Both the position numbers and the translations under genes were made by a program. Shown here in pieces: positions 1 to 5,997 of a stretch of DNA of 8,225 nt. Under the pieces are notes generated by a model, which worked only from the letters and a program-made list of their open reading frames with translations, had not been told where the DNA came from and made no database searches. Each line of letters starts with the position of its first letter. Within the stretch, counting starts at the first letter, position 1. Origin of the DNA: Oscillospiraceae bacterium (lineage in GTDB: Bacteria > Bacillota_A > Clostridia > Oscillospirales > Oscillospiraceae); NCBI GenBank assembly GCA_017936985.1, contig JAGBEM010000033.1, positions 1 through 8,225 on the forward strand, given 5' to 3'.

Positions 1-81
1 CAGGAAGGCAATGTCTGCATATTTGGGATCTACGCGACCGCCGCACCATGCAGCAGCCTGACCCAAAGTAATTTTACTCAT
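1..81 (-). CDS. murF: UDP-MurNAc-tripeptide–D-Ala-D-Ala ligase, N-terminal fragment (MurF)
   Basis: Only the first 27 codons are present; the gene runs off the left edge. The visible peptide begins MSKITLGQAAAWCGG and continues with RVDPKYADIAFL. The I-T-L-x-x-A-A-x-W-C-G-G start followed by an Asp-Pro turn is typical of the MurF N-terminal substrate-binding domain. MurF is cytoplasmic and adds D-Ala-D-Ala to the UDP-MurNAc-tripeptide, the step after MurE. The ATG (79-81) overlaps the murE stop by 8 bases (ATGAGTAA). It is preceded by GAGGG (minus-strand sense of 88-92) at a 6-base spacing, inside the murE 3' end, so translational coupling to murE is likely. The identification rests on a short peptide plus the murE-murF gene order, which is standard in Firmicutes dcw clusters. 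Confidence 0.85.
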   Translation of the reverse strand, partial: MSKITLGQAAAWCGGRVDPKYADIAFL

Positions 82-1537
82 TCGTTTCCCTCAATTCTGC
101 CAGGTGTGCAGCAACTTCCTCCCGTTCGTCCAGGTGGTATTTAACGCCGCAAATTTCCTGGTAGGTTTCATGGCCTTTACCAGCCAGTACTATTATATCA
201 TCTTTTTCGGCAATGTCCATAGCGTATCGGATCGCTTTTCGCCGGTCTTCTATGACTGTGTAGACGCCCAGGTCATCCGTGATGCCCTGCAAAATATCCG
301 AAATGATCGCCATGGGATCCTCTGTACGGGGGTTATCCGAAGTAATGACTACAAGATCGGAAAGGGAAACGCCGATCTTACCCATGATGGGACGCTTAAC
401 GGGATCCCGGTCACCGCCGCAGCCAAAGACTGCGATAAGCCGACCCTTGCAGAAGCCGCGAACGGAAGACAGGACATTTTCCAGACCGTCGGGGGTGTGG
501 GCAAAGTCGATCAAAACCGTATAAGGCTTGCCGGGAGTGGGAACCACCTCTACCCTGCCTTTCACGCCAGATGCTGTTTTCAGCGCATCAGCTGCTGCTT
601 CTAAGGAAATTCCCAGCTGCAGAGCGATGCCCAGCACTGTCAATGCGTTATATACCGTAAACTTGCCGGGGATCGGCAGGTGCACGGAAACTTGTTTGCC
701 GTCATAAACAGCAGTAAACCCGATACCGTCGGCATGCAACTGCAGATCTTCCGCTTTCAGACCGGCAGGCTGCTTAACAGAGGTGGTCAAAACATCACAG
801 GATGCCTTGGCGGTCATCCGGGCGAACCATTCATCATCCAGATTGGCAACCGCTTTGTCGCATCGTGCAAACAACTCTGCCTTGGCGTCACAATAGTTTT
901 CCATGGTCTTGTGGAAATCCAAATGATCTTCTGTCAGATTGGTAAAGGCTGCTGCAGCAAAATGAATTCCACAAACACGATCCAGCGCAATGGAATGGGA
1001 GGAAACCTCCATGACTACATGGGTACAGCCGGCATCGCGCATTTGCGCAAAGAGACTGTGCAGTTCAAAGCTCTCCGGTGTTGTGCGTTCCGTGGGCACG
1101 ATCTGTTGTCCGATCATGTTCTGTGTCGTACCGATCAACCCCACCTTTGCGTCAGCAGTAGTTTCCAGAACATGCTTCAGCAACAGCGTGACGGATGTTT
1201 TTCCGTTGGTTCCCGTGACGCCGATCATCTTCATTGATTCTGCAGGTCTGCCGAAGTAATTGGCACCGACCATCGCCAGGGCAGCTCGGTCCGATTCCAC
1301 CAGAATGTAGGGTACATCCAGCTCCGGTTTTCGGCTGGTAAGAACTGCCACCGCGCCCTGCTCCATGGCAGAATGAATGTAGCTGTTGCCGTCAAATACA
1401 AACCCGGAAATAGCAACGAACAGGCTTCCGGGGGTGATCTCCTTTCGTGTATCATACACGACGTTATGAATATCCAATTCCATATCCGCAGTGGCTTCCA
1501 GTACATGAACGTCCCGCAGCAATTCCCGTAATTTCAT
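74..1537 (-). CDS. murE: UDP-MurNAc-L-Ala-D-Glu:meso-diaminopimelate ligase (MurE)
   Basis: 487 aa, the normal MurE length. This cytoplasmic ATP-dependent Mur ligase adds the third stem residue to UDP-MurNAc-L-Ala-D-Glu. Visible motifs in order: an N-terminal UDP-binding domain (about 1-100) with YDTR at 28-31; the Mur ligase P-loop GVTGTNGKTS at 106-115; TTPE at 152-155; EVSSH at 177-181; NLTEDHLDFH at 200-209; a lysine in DAKAELF (K219) at the position of the carbamylated lysine; FGCGGDRD at 371-378; DNPRTEDP at 401-408; and GKGHE at 453-457. DNPR is the established marker of meso-DAP specificity; L-Lys enzymes differ there. The ATG start is supported by AAGGAG (minus-strand sense of 1543-1548) at 5 bases. 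The gene starts 15 bases after the upstream PBP stop and overlaps murF, so it sits inside the operon. No damage or unusual residue was seen. Confidence 0.97.
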   Translation of the reverse strand: MKLRELLRDVHVLEATADMELDIHNVVYDTRKEITPGSLFVAISGFVFDGNSYIHSAMEQGAVAVLTSRKPELDVPYILVESDRAALAMVGANYFGRPAESMKMIGVTGTNGKTSVTLLLKHVLETTADAKVGLIGTTQNMIGQQIVPTERTTPESFELHSLFAQMRDAGCTHVVMEVSSHSIALDRVCGIHFAAAAFTNLTEDHLDFHKTMENYCDAKAELFARCDKAVANLDDEWFARMTAKASCDVLTTSVKQPAGLKAEDLQLHADGIGFTAVYDGKQVSVHLPIPGKFTVYNALTVLGIALQLGISLEAAADALKTASGVKGRVEVVPTPGKPYTVLIDFAHTPDGLENVLSSVRGFCKGRLIAVFGCGGDRDPVKRPIMGKIGVSLSDLVVITSDNPRTEDPMAIISDILQGITDDLGVYTVIEDRRKAIRYAMDIAEKDDIIVLAGKGHETYQEICGVKYHLDEREEVAAHLAELRETNE

Positions 1538-1552
1538 AATGACTCCTTTCGC

Positions 1553-3889
1553 CTAATCGGCTGCTTTGGTATCGGTAAATTCCAGTTGTATCGTAGTTCC
1601 TGGGCTGACCTGAGTGCCGGCAGCGACGGATTGAATCGTAGCTGTGACCCCGGGGGAAATATCCAAATTGCCTTTTGGCAGGATGTAAAGCCCCAACGCA
1701 CCGGCTGCATCGCTGGCCTGCTGCCGGGTCATGCCCAGAAAATCCGGGACAGTGACCATAGCCTCAGACGGTTCTTCTCCCAGATACAGCAGTACCTGAC
1801 TGCCGCCGGGCAGGCTTTGTCCTGCTGCCGGGATCTGGGCGGTGACCGTTTCACCGCTGCCGGACAGCACGGCGGTAAGGGTTTGCTCCTCCAAAACCTT
1901 CTGAGCTTCCTTGGCGGTCATGCCGGTTAAGTTTTCCATGACGACTGTCTTTCCGGCGATGTCCTCTTCTGAAAAGGACTGCTTTACCCCCAGGTATGGG
2001 AGAATGTCCGCCATCACCGCGCCTACGGTAGGGGCAGCCATCACGCCACCGGAAATATACAGACCCGTAGACCGGGACGGAGTGTCCAGCGCCACCAATA
2101 CAATATACTCCGGATCGTCCATCGGCGCAATCCCCACAAATGATACGATTTTATCCAGAACGCGCTGGCCATTCTCGTCAAAAACGTCGATTTTTTCGCT
2201 GGTACCGGTCTTTCCCCCTATGGAATATCCGGCAACAGAGGCATTTTTTGCCGTTCCGTCGGTAACGACGGACTCGATCAGCTGGCACATGGTCTTGGAA
2301 GTTTCCCCACTGATGGTCTGGCGGATCACAGTGGGTTCCTGTTTTAAGACTGTGTTGCCATCGGCATCCACAACCTCGGAAACAATATACGGCTCCATTA
2401 GATAGCCACCGTTGACAACAGAAGCGATGGCACGAACCAACTGCAGCGGTGTCAGCTTAAAGGTTTGACCGAAAGAACCGGAGGTCAAGGAGGCTGTGCC
2501 CCATTTATCGGTATCCGTAACCAGTTCTTTGCTAAAGAAAACGCCTTTGCTCTCCCCTGCCAGGTCGATGCCTGTTTTTTCTGTAACACCGAATTTTTCG
2601 ATGTACTCATAAAACCGTTCACCGCCCAGCTTTAATGCGATATGGGCAAAGGCGATGTTACAAGAGTTCTGCAGTGCCTGGGGCGTCTGCTCCGAGCCGT
2701 GGCCTGTGGATCGCCAGCAATGCAGACGCTGCGCTCTGCCGGGGATCTGCTCCGAACCGGAGCAGTGGAAAGATGTATTAAGATCGATGGCACCGCAGTC
2801 CAGCGCTGCCGCCATGGTCAGCACCTTAAAGGTAGAGCCAGGCTCATAGCCATCGGACAGGACCCGGTTTCGCCACTGCTTCAGCCGGGCTGCGGTCAGT
2901 GCTTCTTTATAGGCCACAAGACCTTTTTGATAGGCATCACTGTCCTGCGGATAGGAAAGGTAAGTATTTTTCAGTCGCTCAATCTCGGACAGAGCCTCAT
3001 GATCGGTAATTTCCAGGTAATTGTTGGGGTCATAATTCCCCAAAGTCGCCATAGCCAGGATCTCTCCGGTTTTGGCGTTCATGACCATGCCAAAAGCGCC
3101 GTTTTGCACAGCATAGCGGTCAATGGCATTTTGCATCTGTTTTTCCAGGCAAGCCTGCACTGTGGTGTCCATGGTCAGGATCACACTGCAGCCAGGCCGG
3201 GATGCCACATATTTTTCGTAGGAATAGGGCATATCCATCTCATTGTTGCCCTTGGTGGTGATAACCTTACCGGCTGTTCCCTCCAGATAGCTGTTGTAGG
3301 CCGCTTCAATGCCTTCAGAGCCGGTATTGGAGGCGTTGGTAAAGCCGATGACCTGGGCCGCTAAAGTACCGCCTGGGTAATAGCGCTGGGAGTTTGGCTC
3401 CATGTGGATACCGGAAATGCCGTTTTCATTGATGTAGCTGCGGATCTGCGCCGCAGTATCTTCACTGATCCGGGCAGCGATCTGTTTATAGCGCATGGAT
3501 GTGTCCTTGGCCTGCTCAGTGATCCAAGCAGGATCCAGCTCCAGTATCTTTCCAAGGGTTTGGGAAATGGCTGCCACATCTGCCTTGGACTGCTTCAGTT
3601 CATGGGGATCCAGGTAAACATTTTCCACACTTTGGGAAATAGCCAGGATATTCATGTTCCGGTCGTAGATGGTGCCCCTGTCTGCTGTAACAGTGGTGGT
3701 CCGGGTCTGATTCCGCAGGGCAAGCTGGGAATAATAGTCGTACTGACCGACCATCAGAGAATACAGCTGTGCCCCGACAGGCACAAATGCGGCGATCCCC
3801 AGGATCAGCATCACCGCCAGGATCCTGTAATGATGGCCGGTATCCCCCCGAATCCGGGAATACACCTGTTTGCGTTTTGATTTTGCCAT
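1553..3889 (-). CDS. spoVD: Class B penicillin-binding protein (transpeptidase) with two PASTA domains, SpoVD/PBP2B family
   Basis: 778 aa, membrane-anchored D,D-transpeptidase that cross-links septal peptidoglycan. Visible in order: a short basic cytoplasmic N-terminus; one transmembrane segment at about 22-46; the RGTIYDRN motif of the PBP dimerisation domain (71-78); and the transpeptidase domain with STFK (catalytic Ser352, Lys355), SCN (409-411) and KTGT (560-563). Two PASTA domains follow (about 649-703 and 712-771). The segment LHCWRSTGHG plus QNSCN resembles SpoVD more than PBP2B, while two PASTA domains and the length are closer to PBP2B. As the only PBP between ftsL and murE it could serve vegetative division, sporulation or both, so the symbol is provisional. 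Compared with my recollection of B. subtilis SpoVD there is an extra helical, charged segment at about 296-340 before STFK. The ATG start is followed by a plausible cytoplasmic tail; its Shine-Dalgarno (GGAAAGG, 3900-3906) is 10 bases away and lies in a large inverted repeat. Confidence 0.93.
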   Translation of the reverse strand: MAKSKRKQVYSRIRGDTGHHYRILAVMLILGIAAFVPVGAQLYSLMVGQYDYYSQLALRNQTRTTTVTADRGTIYDRNMNILAISQSVENVYLDPHELKQSKADVAAISQTLGKILELDPAWITEQAKDTSMRYKQIAARISEDTAAQIRSYINENGISGIHMEPNSQRYYPGGTLAAQVIGFTNASNTGSEGIEAAYNSYLEGTAGKVITTKGNNEMDMPYSYEKYVASRPGCSVILTMDTTVQACLEKQMQNAIDRYAVQNGAFGMVMNAKTGEILAMATLGNYDPNNYLEITDHEALSEIERLKNTYLSYPQDSDAYQKGLVAYKEALTAARLKQWRNRVLSDGYEPGSTFKVLTMAAALDCGAIDLNTSFHCSGSEQIPGRAQRLHCWRSTGHGSEQTPQALQNSCNIAFAHIALKLGGERFYEYIEKFGVTEKTGIDLAGESKGVFFSKELVTDTDKWGTASLTSGSFGQTFKLTPLQLVRAIASVVNGGYLMEPYIVSEVVDADGNTVLKQEPTVIRQTISGETSKTMCQLIESVVTDGTAKNASVAGYSIGGKTGTSEKIDVFDENGQRVLDKIVSFVGIAPMDDPEYIVLVALDTPSRSTGLYISGGVMAAPTVGAVMADILPYLGVKQSFSEEDIAGKTVVMENLTGMTAKEAQKVLEEQTLTAVLSGSGETVTAQIPAAGQSLPGGSQVLLYLGEEPSEAMVTVPDFLGMTRQQASDAAGALGLYILPKGNLDISPGVTATIQSVAAGTQVSPGTTIQLEFTDTKAAD

Positions 3890-3891
3890 AT

Positions 3892-3990
3892 GTCACCGGC
3901 CTTTCCAATTAGGCTGCATACCATCAATGGGCAGCAAGGGAATCCCTTACTGCCCATTGCAGCTGCTATCCTAATCATATTGGCCGGGAC
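3892..3990. repeat. Long imperfect inverted repeat filling the ftsL–PBP intergenic gap
   Basis: The 106-base gap between the ftsL stop and the PBP start is almost entirely one inverted repeat centred near 3942. The outer stem pairs 3892-3894 with 3988-3990 and CCGGCC (3896-3901) with GGCCGG (3982-3987), with A3895 bulged. After a 6/6 internal loop, ATTAGG (3908-3913) pairs with CCTAAT (3970-3975). After an 11/10 internal loop, CAATGGGCAG (3925-3934) pairs perfectly with CTGCCCATTG (3950-3959). After one mismatch, AAGGG (3936-3940) pairs with CCCTT (3944-3948). There is no T-run after either arm, so it does not look like an intrinsic terminator. In the operon mRNA the outer stem lies against the PBP ribosome binding region. 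It may be an RNA control or processing element, or a small palindromic repeat element. The pairing is seen directly; the function is inferred. Confidence 0.8.
3900..3906 (-). promoter_or_regulatory. Ribosome binding site of the PBP gene, embedded in the inverted repeat
   Basis: GGAAAGG in minus-strand sense lies 10 bases before the ATG at 3887-3889. A second candidate, GGTGA (3893-3897), is only 3 bases from the ATG, which is too close. Both sit in the 3' arm of the inverted repeat: two bases of GGAAAGG are in the outer stem and most of the rest is in an internal loop. This is weaker than the AGGAG-type sites of the neighbouring genes. Confidence 0.5.
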
Positions 3991-3995
3991 AGCCT

Positions 3996-4463
3996 TTATG
4001 CAAACAATCCCGTTAAGAAGGTGCAGAAATTCTCCCAGGCTGTGGGTTCTGCTTCTTCCTGAGGTACGGTGACCTCCATGTTGATGTGCGGCACTTCGTC
4101 CACGCTGACCATGCCCATAGTCAAGGCGATCTGGCGGATCTGCTCCAAGTCATAGCCGGAGTCATATGTACTCTGCAAGGACACATTCTGCTCCTGCAGC
4201 GAAGTTACATATTCTTCCATCTGCCGGGCTTCTTCATTGGCCTGACTCAGGGTCATAAAGCCGGTCAACAGCATGACGACCATAGCCACTGCCACAACGA
4301 TACCGAAGATCGCCACAGGGTCAACCGCGATGACCAATTCTTTCTTTGCCCGGAAGCGGGGCATTACGGCAGTCTTCTTCCGCACAGGCTTCGGCTGCGC
4401 CATATATGCGATATTGCCGGAAACATATGCATTGATATATCTGACTTCAGTCTGGCTTGCCAT
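3996..4463 (-). CDS. ftsL: FtsL-like septum protein (single-pass membrane, coiled coil)
   Basis: 155 aa bitopic membrane protein. It has a basic cytoplasmic N-terminus (PVRKK and RFRAKK within 1-41), one strongly hydrophobic segment at about 47-70, and then a heptad-like helix at about 72-100 (QANEEARQMEEYVTSLQEQN). This is followed by YDLEQIRQIALTMGMV at 104-119, the usual FtsL/DivIC end pattern. FtsL forms a complex with DivIC/FtsB and DivIB/FtsQ that controls the septal synthase. Primary sequence is poorly conserved in this family, so the call rests on topology plus position between rsmH and the division PBP. After the core there is an acidic, proline-containing linker (121-141) and a hydrophobic end, WENFCTFLTGLFA. 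The start is supported by GAGGAG (4472-4477) at 8 bases. It begins 23 bases after the rsmH stop. Confidence 0.82.
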   Translation of the reverse strand: MASQTEVRYINAYVSGNIAYMAQPKPVRKKTAVMPRFRAKKELVIAVDPVAIFGIVVAVAMVVMLLTGFMTLSQANEEARQMEEYVTSLQEQNVSLQSTYDSGYDLEQIRQIALTMGMVSVDEVPHINMEVTVPQEEAEPTAWENFCTFLTGLFA

Positions 4464-4486
4464 AACGCTCTCTCCTCTTTTTGTCT

Positions 4487-5425
4487 TTATTTTAGTTTCT
4501 CACAGACGCGGAGCTTCGCGCTGCGGGAACGAGGGTTTTCGGTTAACTCTTCTTCACTTGCCGTAATGGGCTTGCGGTTAATGAGCTTTACTTCCGGTGT
4601 TTTTCCACAGACGCAAACCGGGAAGCTGGGCGGACAGGTGCAGCCTTTGGATGCTTCTGCCATGCCGTTTTTCACGATCCGGTCTTCCAGAGAATGGAAT
4701 GTGATGATCGCGAGTCTGCCGCCTTTTTTCAATCTGGGGATCGCTGCGTCCATGACCTCACGGACTGCACCAAGTTCATCGTTGACTGCAATGCGGATCG
4801 CCTGGAAGCTGCGCTTTGCCGGGTGCTGCTTTTCTCTCAATGCTGCTGCAGGCATGGCACTTCGGATCACATCCACCAGTTCCAAGGTGGTGTGGATCGG
4901 ATTTTCTTCCCGGCGGTGGCAGATGGCTGCCGCGATCTGAGGGGCGTAACGCTCTTCGCCGTAATCGAAGAGGATCCGCCGCAGTTGCTCATAGGACCAG
5001 GTATTGACGATGGTCTCTGCGGTCAGGGCATCACCATTATTCATGCGCATATCCAGCGGCGCATCCACCATATAGGAAAAGCCACGCTGACCGTCATCCA
5101 ACTGAGGTGAGGAAACGCCCAGATCCAGCAAAATGCCATCCACAGCCGCAATGTTCAGTTCGTTCAAAACTTCACTGATGCGGCAAAAATTGGAATGGAC
5201 CAAGGTCACCTTGTCGCCAAATTCCTTCAGCCGCTCCCCTGCTGCTTTCAGCGCTACCGGGTCACGGTCAATACCGATGAGGCGGCCGGTGGTCAGTCGC
5301 TTGGCGATCTGGGTGGAGTGACCGGCACCACCCAGGGTGCCGTCCACATAAATGCCGTCGGGCTTGATGGCAAGACCCTCAAGGCACTCATTTAACAGTA
5401 CGGAAATGTGATGAAACTCGCTCAT
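4487..5425 (-). CDS. rsmH: 16S rRNA (cytosine(1402)-N4)-methyltransferase RsmH (MraW)
   Basis: 312 aa, full length for the family. It transfers a methyl group from S-adenosylmethionine to N4 of C1402 in the 16S rRNA P-site region. Visible: HHISVLLNE at the N-terminus (5-13); the SAM-binding loop DGTLGGAGHS at 28-37; GIDRDPVAL at 51-59; LLDLGVSSPQLD at 99-110; RGFSYMVDAPLDMRM at 114-128; the family's NDEL (215-218); ITFHSLEDRIVK at 241-252; and the C-terminal NPRSRSAKLR at 297-306. A cysteine-rich stretch (C262, C264, C271, C273) sits before the C-terminus, as in many Gram-positive RsmH proteins. The ATG overlaps the mraZ stop by 4 bases (ATGA), a translational coupling arrangement, with GGAGG (5436-5440) 10 bases upstream. 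It is the second gene of the cluster, as is standard in bacteria. Confidence 0.98.
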   Translation of the reverse strand: MSEFHHISVLLNECLEGLAIKPDGIYVDGTLGGAGHSTQIAKRLTTGRLIGIDRDPVALKAAGERLKEFGDKVTLVHSNFCRISEVLNELNIAAVDGILLDLGVSSPQLDDGQRGFSYMVDAPLDMRMNNGDALTAETIVNTWSYEQLRRILFDYGEERYAPQIAAAICHRREENPIHTTLELVDVIRSAMPAAALREKQHPAKRSFQAIRIAVNDELGAVREVMDAAIPRLKKGGRLAIITFHSLEDRIVKNGMAEASKGCTCPPSFPVCVCGKTPEVKLINRKPITASEEELTENPRSRSAKLRVCEKLK

Positions 5426-5850
5426 AGACCGATCGCCTCCAGAGAAGCCAGCAGCTTTTCAGGTGTGAGGTTCTCAGCTTCGAAGGCCGCGAACTCTTCG
5501 CTGTCCCAGATCTCTGCCTGGCCGGCGCGGCCAACGACCATAACTTCTTTTTTAATGCCTGCATACTCCAGCAGGAACTGTGTCAGTGTGAAGCGGAACT
5601 GTTTATCCGGCTCACATTCGGCAGCATTCATGAAAATCAGGCTAGTGGCTGCACCTCTTTGGGAGATGGGCAACGCATTGTAGTTTTCGCTGAGGGTCTG
5701 CCAGTCAGCAGCCTTGTAAACGGTGAGACAACGATGACCGCAGTTGACACCCAGAGTCACGAAAAAGTCGCCGCCCAGCTCCTCACGGAGTTTTGCGGGC
5801 ACGAACAGACGGTTTTTATCGTCCAGCTTTGCAGGGTACTTACCGATCAT
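5422..5850 (-). CDS. mraZ: Transcriptional regulator MraZ
   Basis: 142 aa DNA-binding regulator of the dcw cluster, made of two SpoVT/AbrB-like swapped-hairpin halves. Half 1 begins MIGKYPAKLDDKNRLFVPAK, with the D-x-x-x-R signature at D10-R14. Half 2 carries DKQFRFTLTQFLLEYAGI, with D82-R86, followed by KEVMVVGRAGQAEIWD. In both signatures the usual glycine before Arg is replaced (Asn13 and Phe85), while Asp and Arg are kept. The reading frame stays open to a GTG at 5878-5880, but ATG 5848-5850 is preferred. It gives the canonical MraZ N-terminus and has AGGAGGTGA (5858-5866) just upstream, whereas the longer version would start inside an operator repeat. In E. coli and Mycoplasma MraZ binds short direct repeats upstream of its own gene, and matching repeats are present here, so autoregulation is expected. 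The stop overlaps the rsmH start. Confidence 0.96.
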   Translation of the reverse strand: MIGKYPAKLDDKNRLFVPAKLREELGGDFFVTLGVNCGHRCLTVYKAADWQTLSENYNALPISQRGAATSLIFMNAAECEPDKQFRFTLTQFLLEYAGIKKEVMVVGRAGQAEIWDSEEFAAFEAENLTPEKLLASLEAIGL

Positions 5851-5857
5851 TTTAGTC

Positions 5858-5866
5858 TCACCTCCT
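5858..5866 (-). promoter_or_regulatory. Strong Shine-Dalgarno of mraZ that fixes its start
   Basis: AGGAGGTGA in minus-strand sense is complementary to the 16S anti-Shine-Dalgarno over nine bases. It ends 7 bases before ATG 5848-5850. It decides the mraZ start in favour of the 142-aa form. Confidence 0.9.
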
Positions 5867-5901
5867 CCATTTTGCTCCACTTTACTACACTTTTACTCCA
5901 C
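5865..5901 (-). promoter_or_regulatory. MraZ box array (four direct repeats)
   Basis: Reading the minus strand, four similar hexamers occur at near-regular spacing: GTGGAG (5896-5901), GTGTAG (5885-5890), GTGGAG (5875-5880) and ATGGAG (5865-5870). Start-to-start distances are 11, 10 and 10 bases, with A-rich spacers. Known MraZ operators are short G-rich direct repeats of about one helical turn upstream of mraZ (TGGGN repeats in E. coli, AAAGTG-type in Mycoplasma), so this array is very likely the operator. It lies between the predicted transcription start and the ribosome binding site, so bound MraZ would block initiation or early elongation. A further GTGGGT at 5917-5922, 21 bases beyond the first box, overlaps the promoter spacer and may be an outlying half-site. 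Confidence 0.85.
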
Positions 5902-5909
5902 TTGATGAC

Positions 5910-5938
5910 AGTATACACCCACGTTCCAAAAAAATCAA
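5910..5938 (-). promoter_or_regulatory. Predicted sigma-A-type promoter of the mraZ operon
   Basis: In minus-strand sense, TTGATT (-35, 5933-5938) is separated by exactly 17 bases from TATACT (-10, 5910-5915). These match the housekeeping consensus at 4 of 6 and 5 of 6 positions. Transcription would start near 5903, giving a 5' leader of about 50 bases that contains the MraZ boxes and the Shine-Dalgarno. This is the best promoter seen upstream of mraZ and probably drives mraZ to murF and beyond. Confidence 0.75.
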
Positions 5939-5940
5939 TC

Positions 5941-5968
5941 TTTTTTCGCAAATTTTTTCGGCTTTTTT
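5941..5968 (-). promoter_or_regulatory. Phased A-tracts upstream of the -35 box (possible UP element or bend)
   Basis: Three runs of six A on the minus strand (5941-5946, 5953-5958, 5963-5968) are spaced 12 and 10 bases centre to centre, about one helical turn. They begin 2 bases upstream of the -35 hexamer. Phased A-tracts in this position are known to bend DNA and to contact the RNA polymerase alpha subunit. That this happens here is inference. Confidence 0.45.
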
Positions 5969-5997
5969 CTCCCAAATACCGGATATTTTCAATTTTT

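Noticed and set aside
2747..2765. A perfect 8-bp hairpin (CTGCTCCG, AAC loop, CGGAGCAG) inside the PBP gene.
   Set aside because: It is in the middle of conserved coding sequence (the CSGSEQIPG region), has no T-run and no partner signal. The related CTGCTCCG copy near 2686 reflects a repeated Ser-Glu-Gln codon string, so it is most likely chance.
2642..3364. A 240-codon plus-strand open frame antisense to the PBP gene.
   Set aside because: It lies opposite the transpeptidase coding region. The translation has no family motif, and no other evidence supports it.
3925..3959. The 35-base palindrome as an intrinsic transcription terminator after ftsL.
   Set aside because: Neither arm is followed by a T-run on either strand, and the same-strand PBP and murE genes continue downstream with no other good promoter seen, so full termination would break the operon.
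4086..4940. A 284-codon open frame on the plus strand opposite rsmH and ftsL.
   Set aside because: It runs antisense across two well-supported genes, has a composition unlike a real protein (rich in Cys, His and Ser, with low-complexity runs) and no recognisable domain. It is a shadow of the coding strand.
5978..5992. AAATA-CCGGA-TATTT as a terminator hairpin for the clpC-like gene.
   Set aside because: The stem is only five A/T pairs and would not be stable; the downstream minus-strand sequence is A-rich rather than T-rich.
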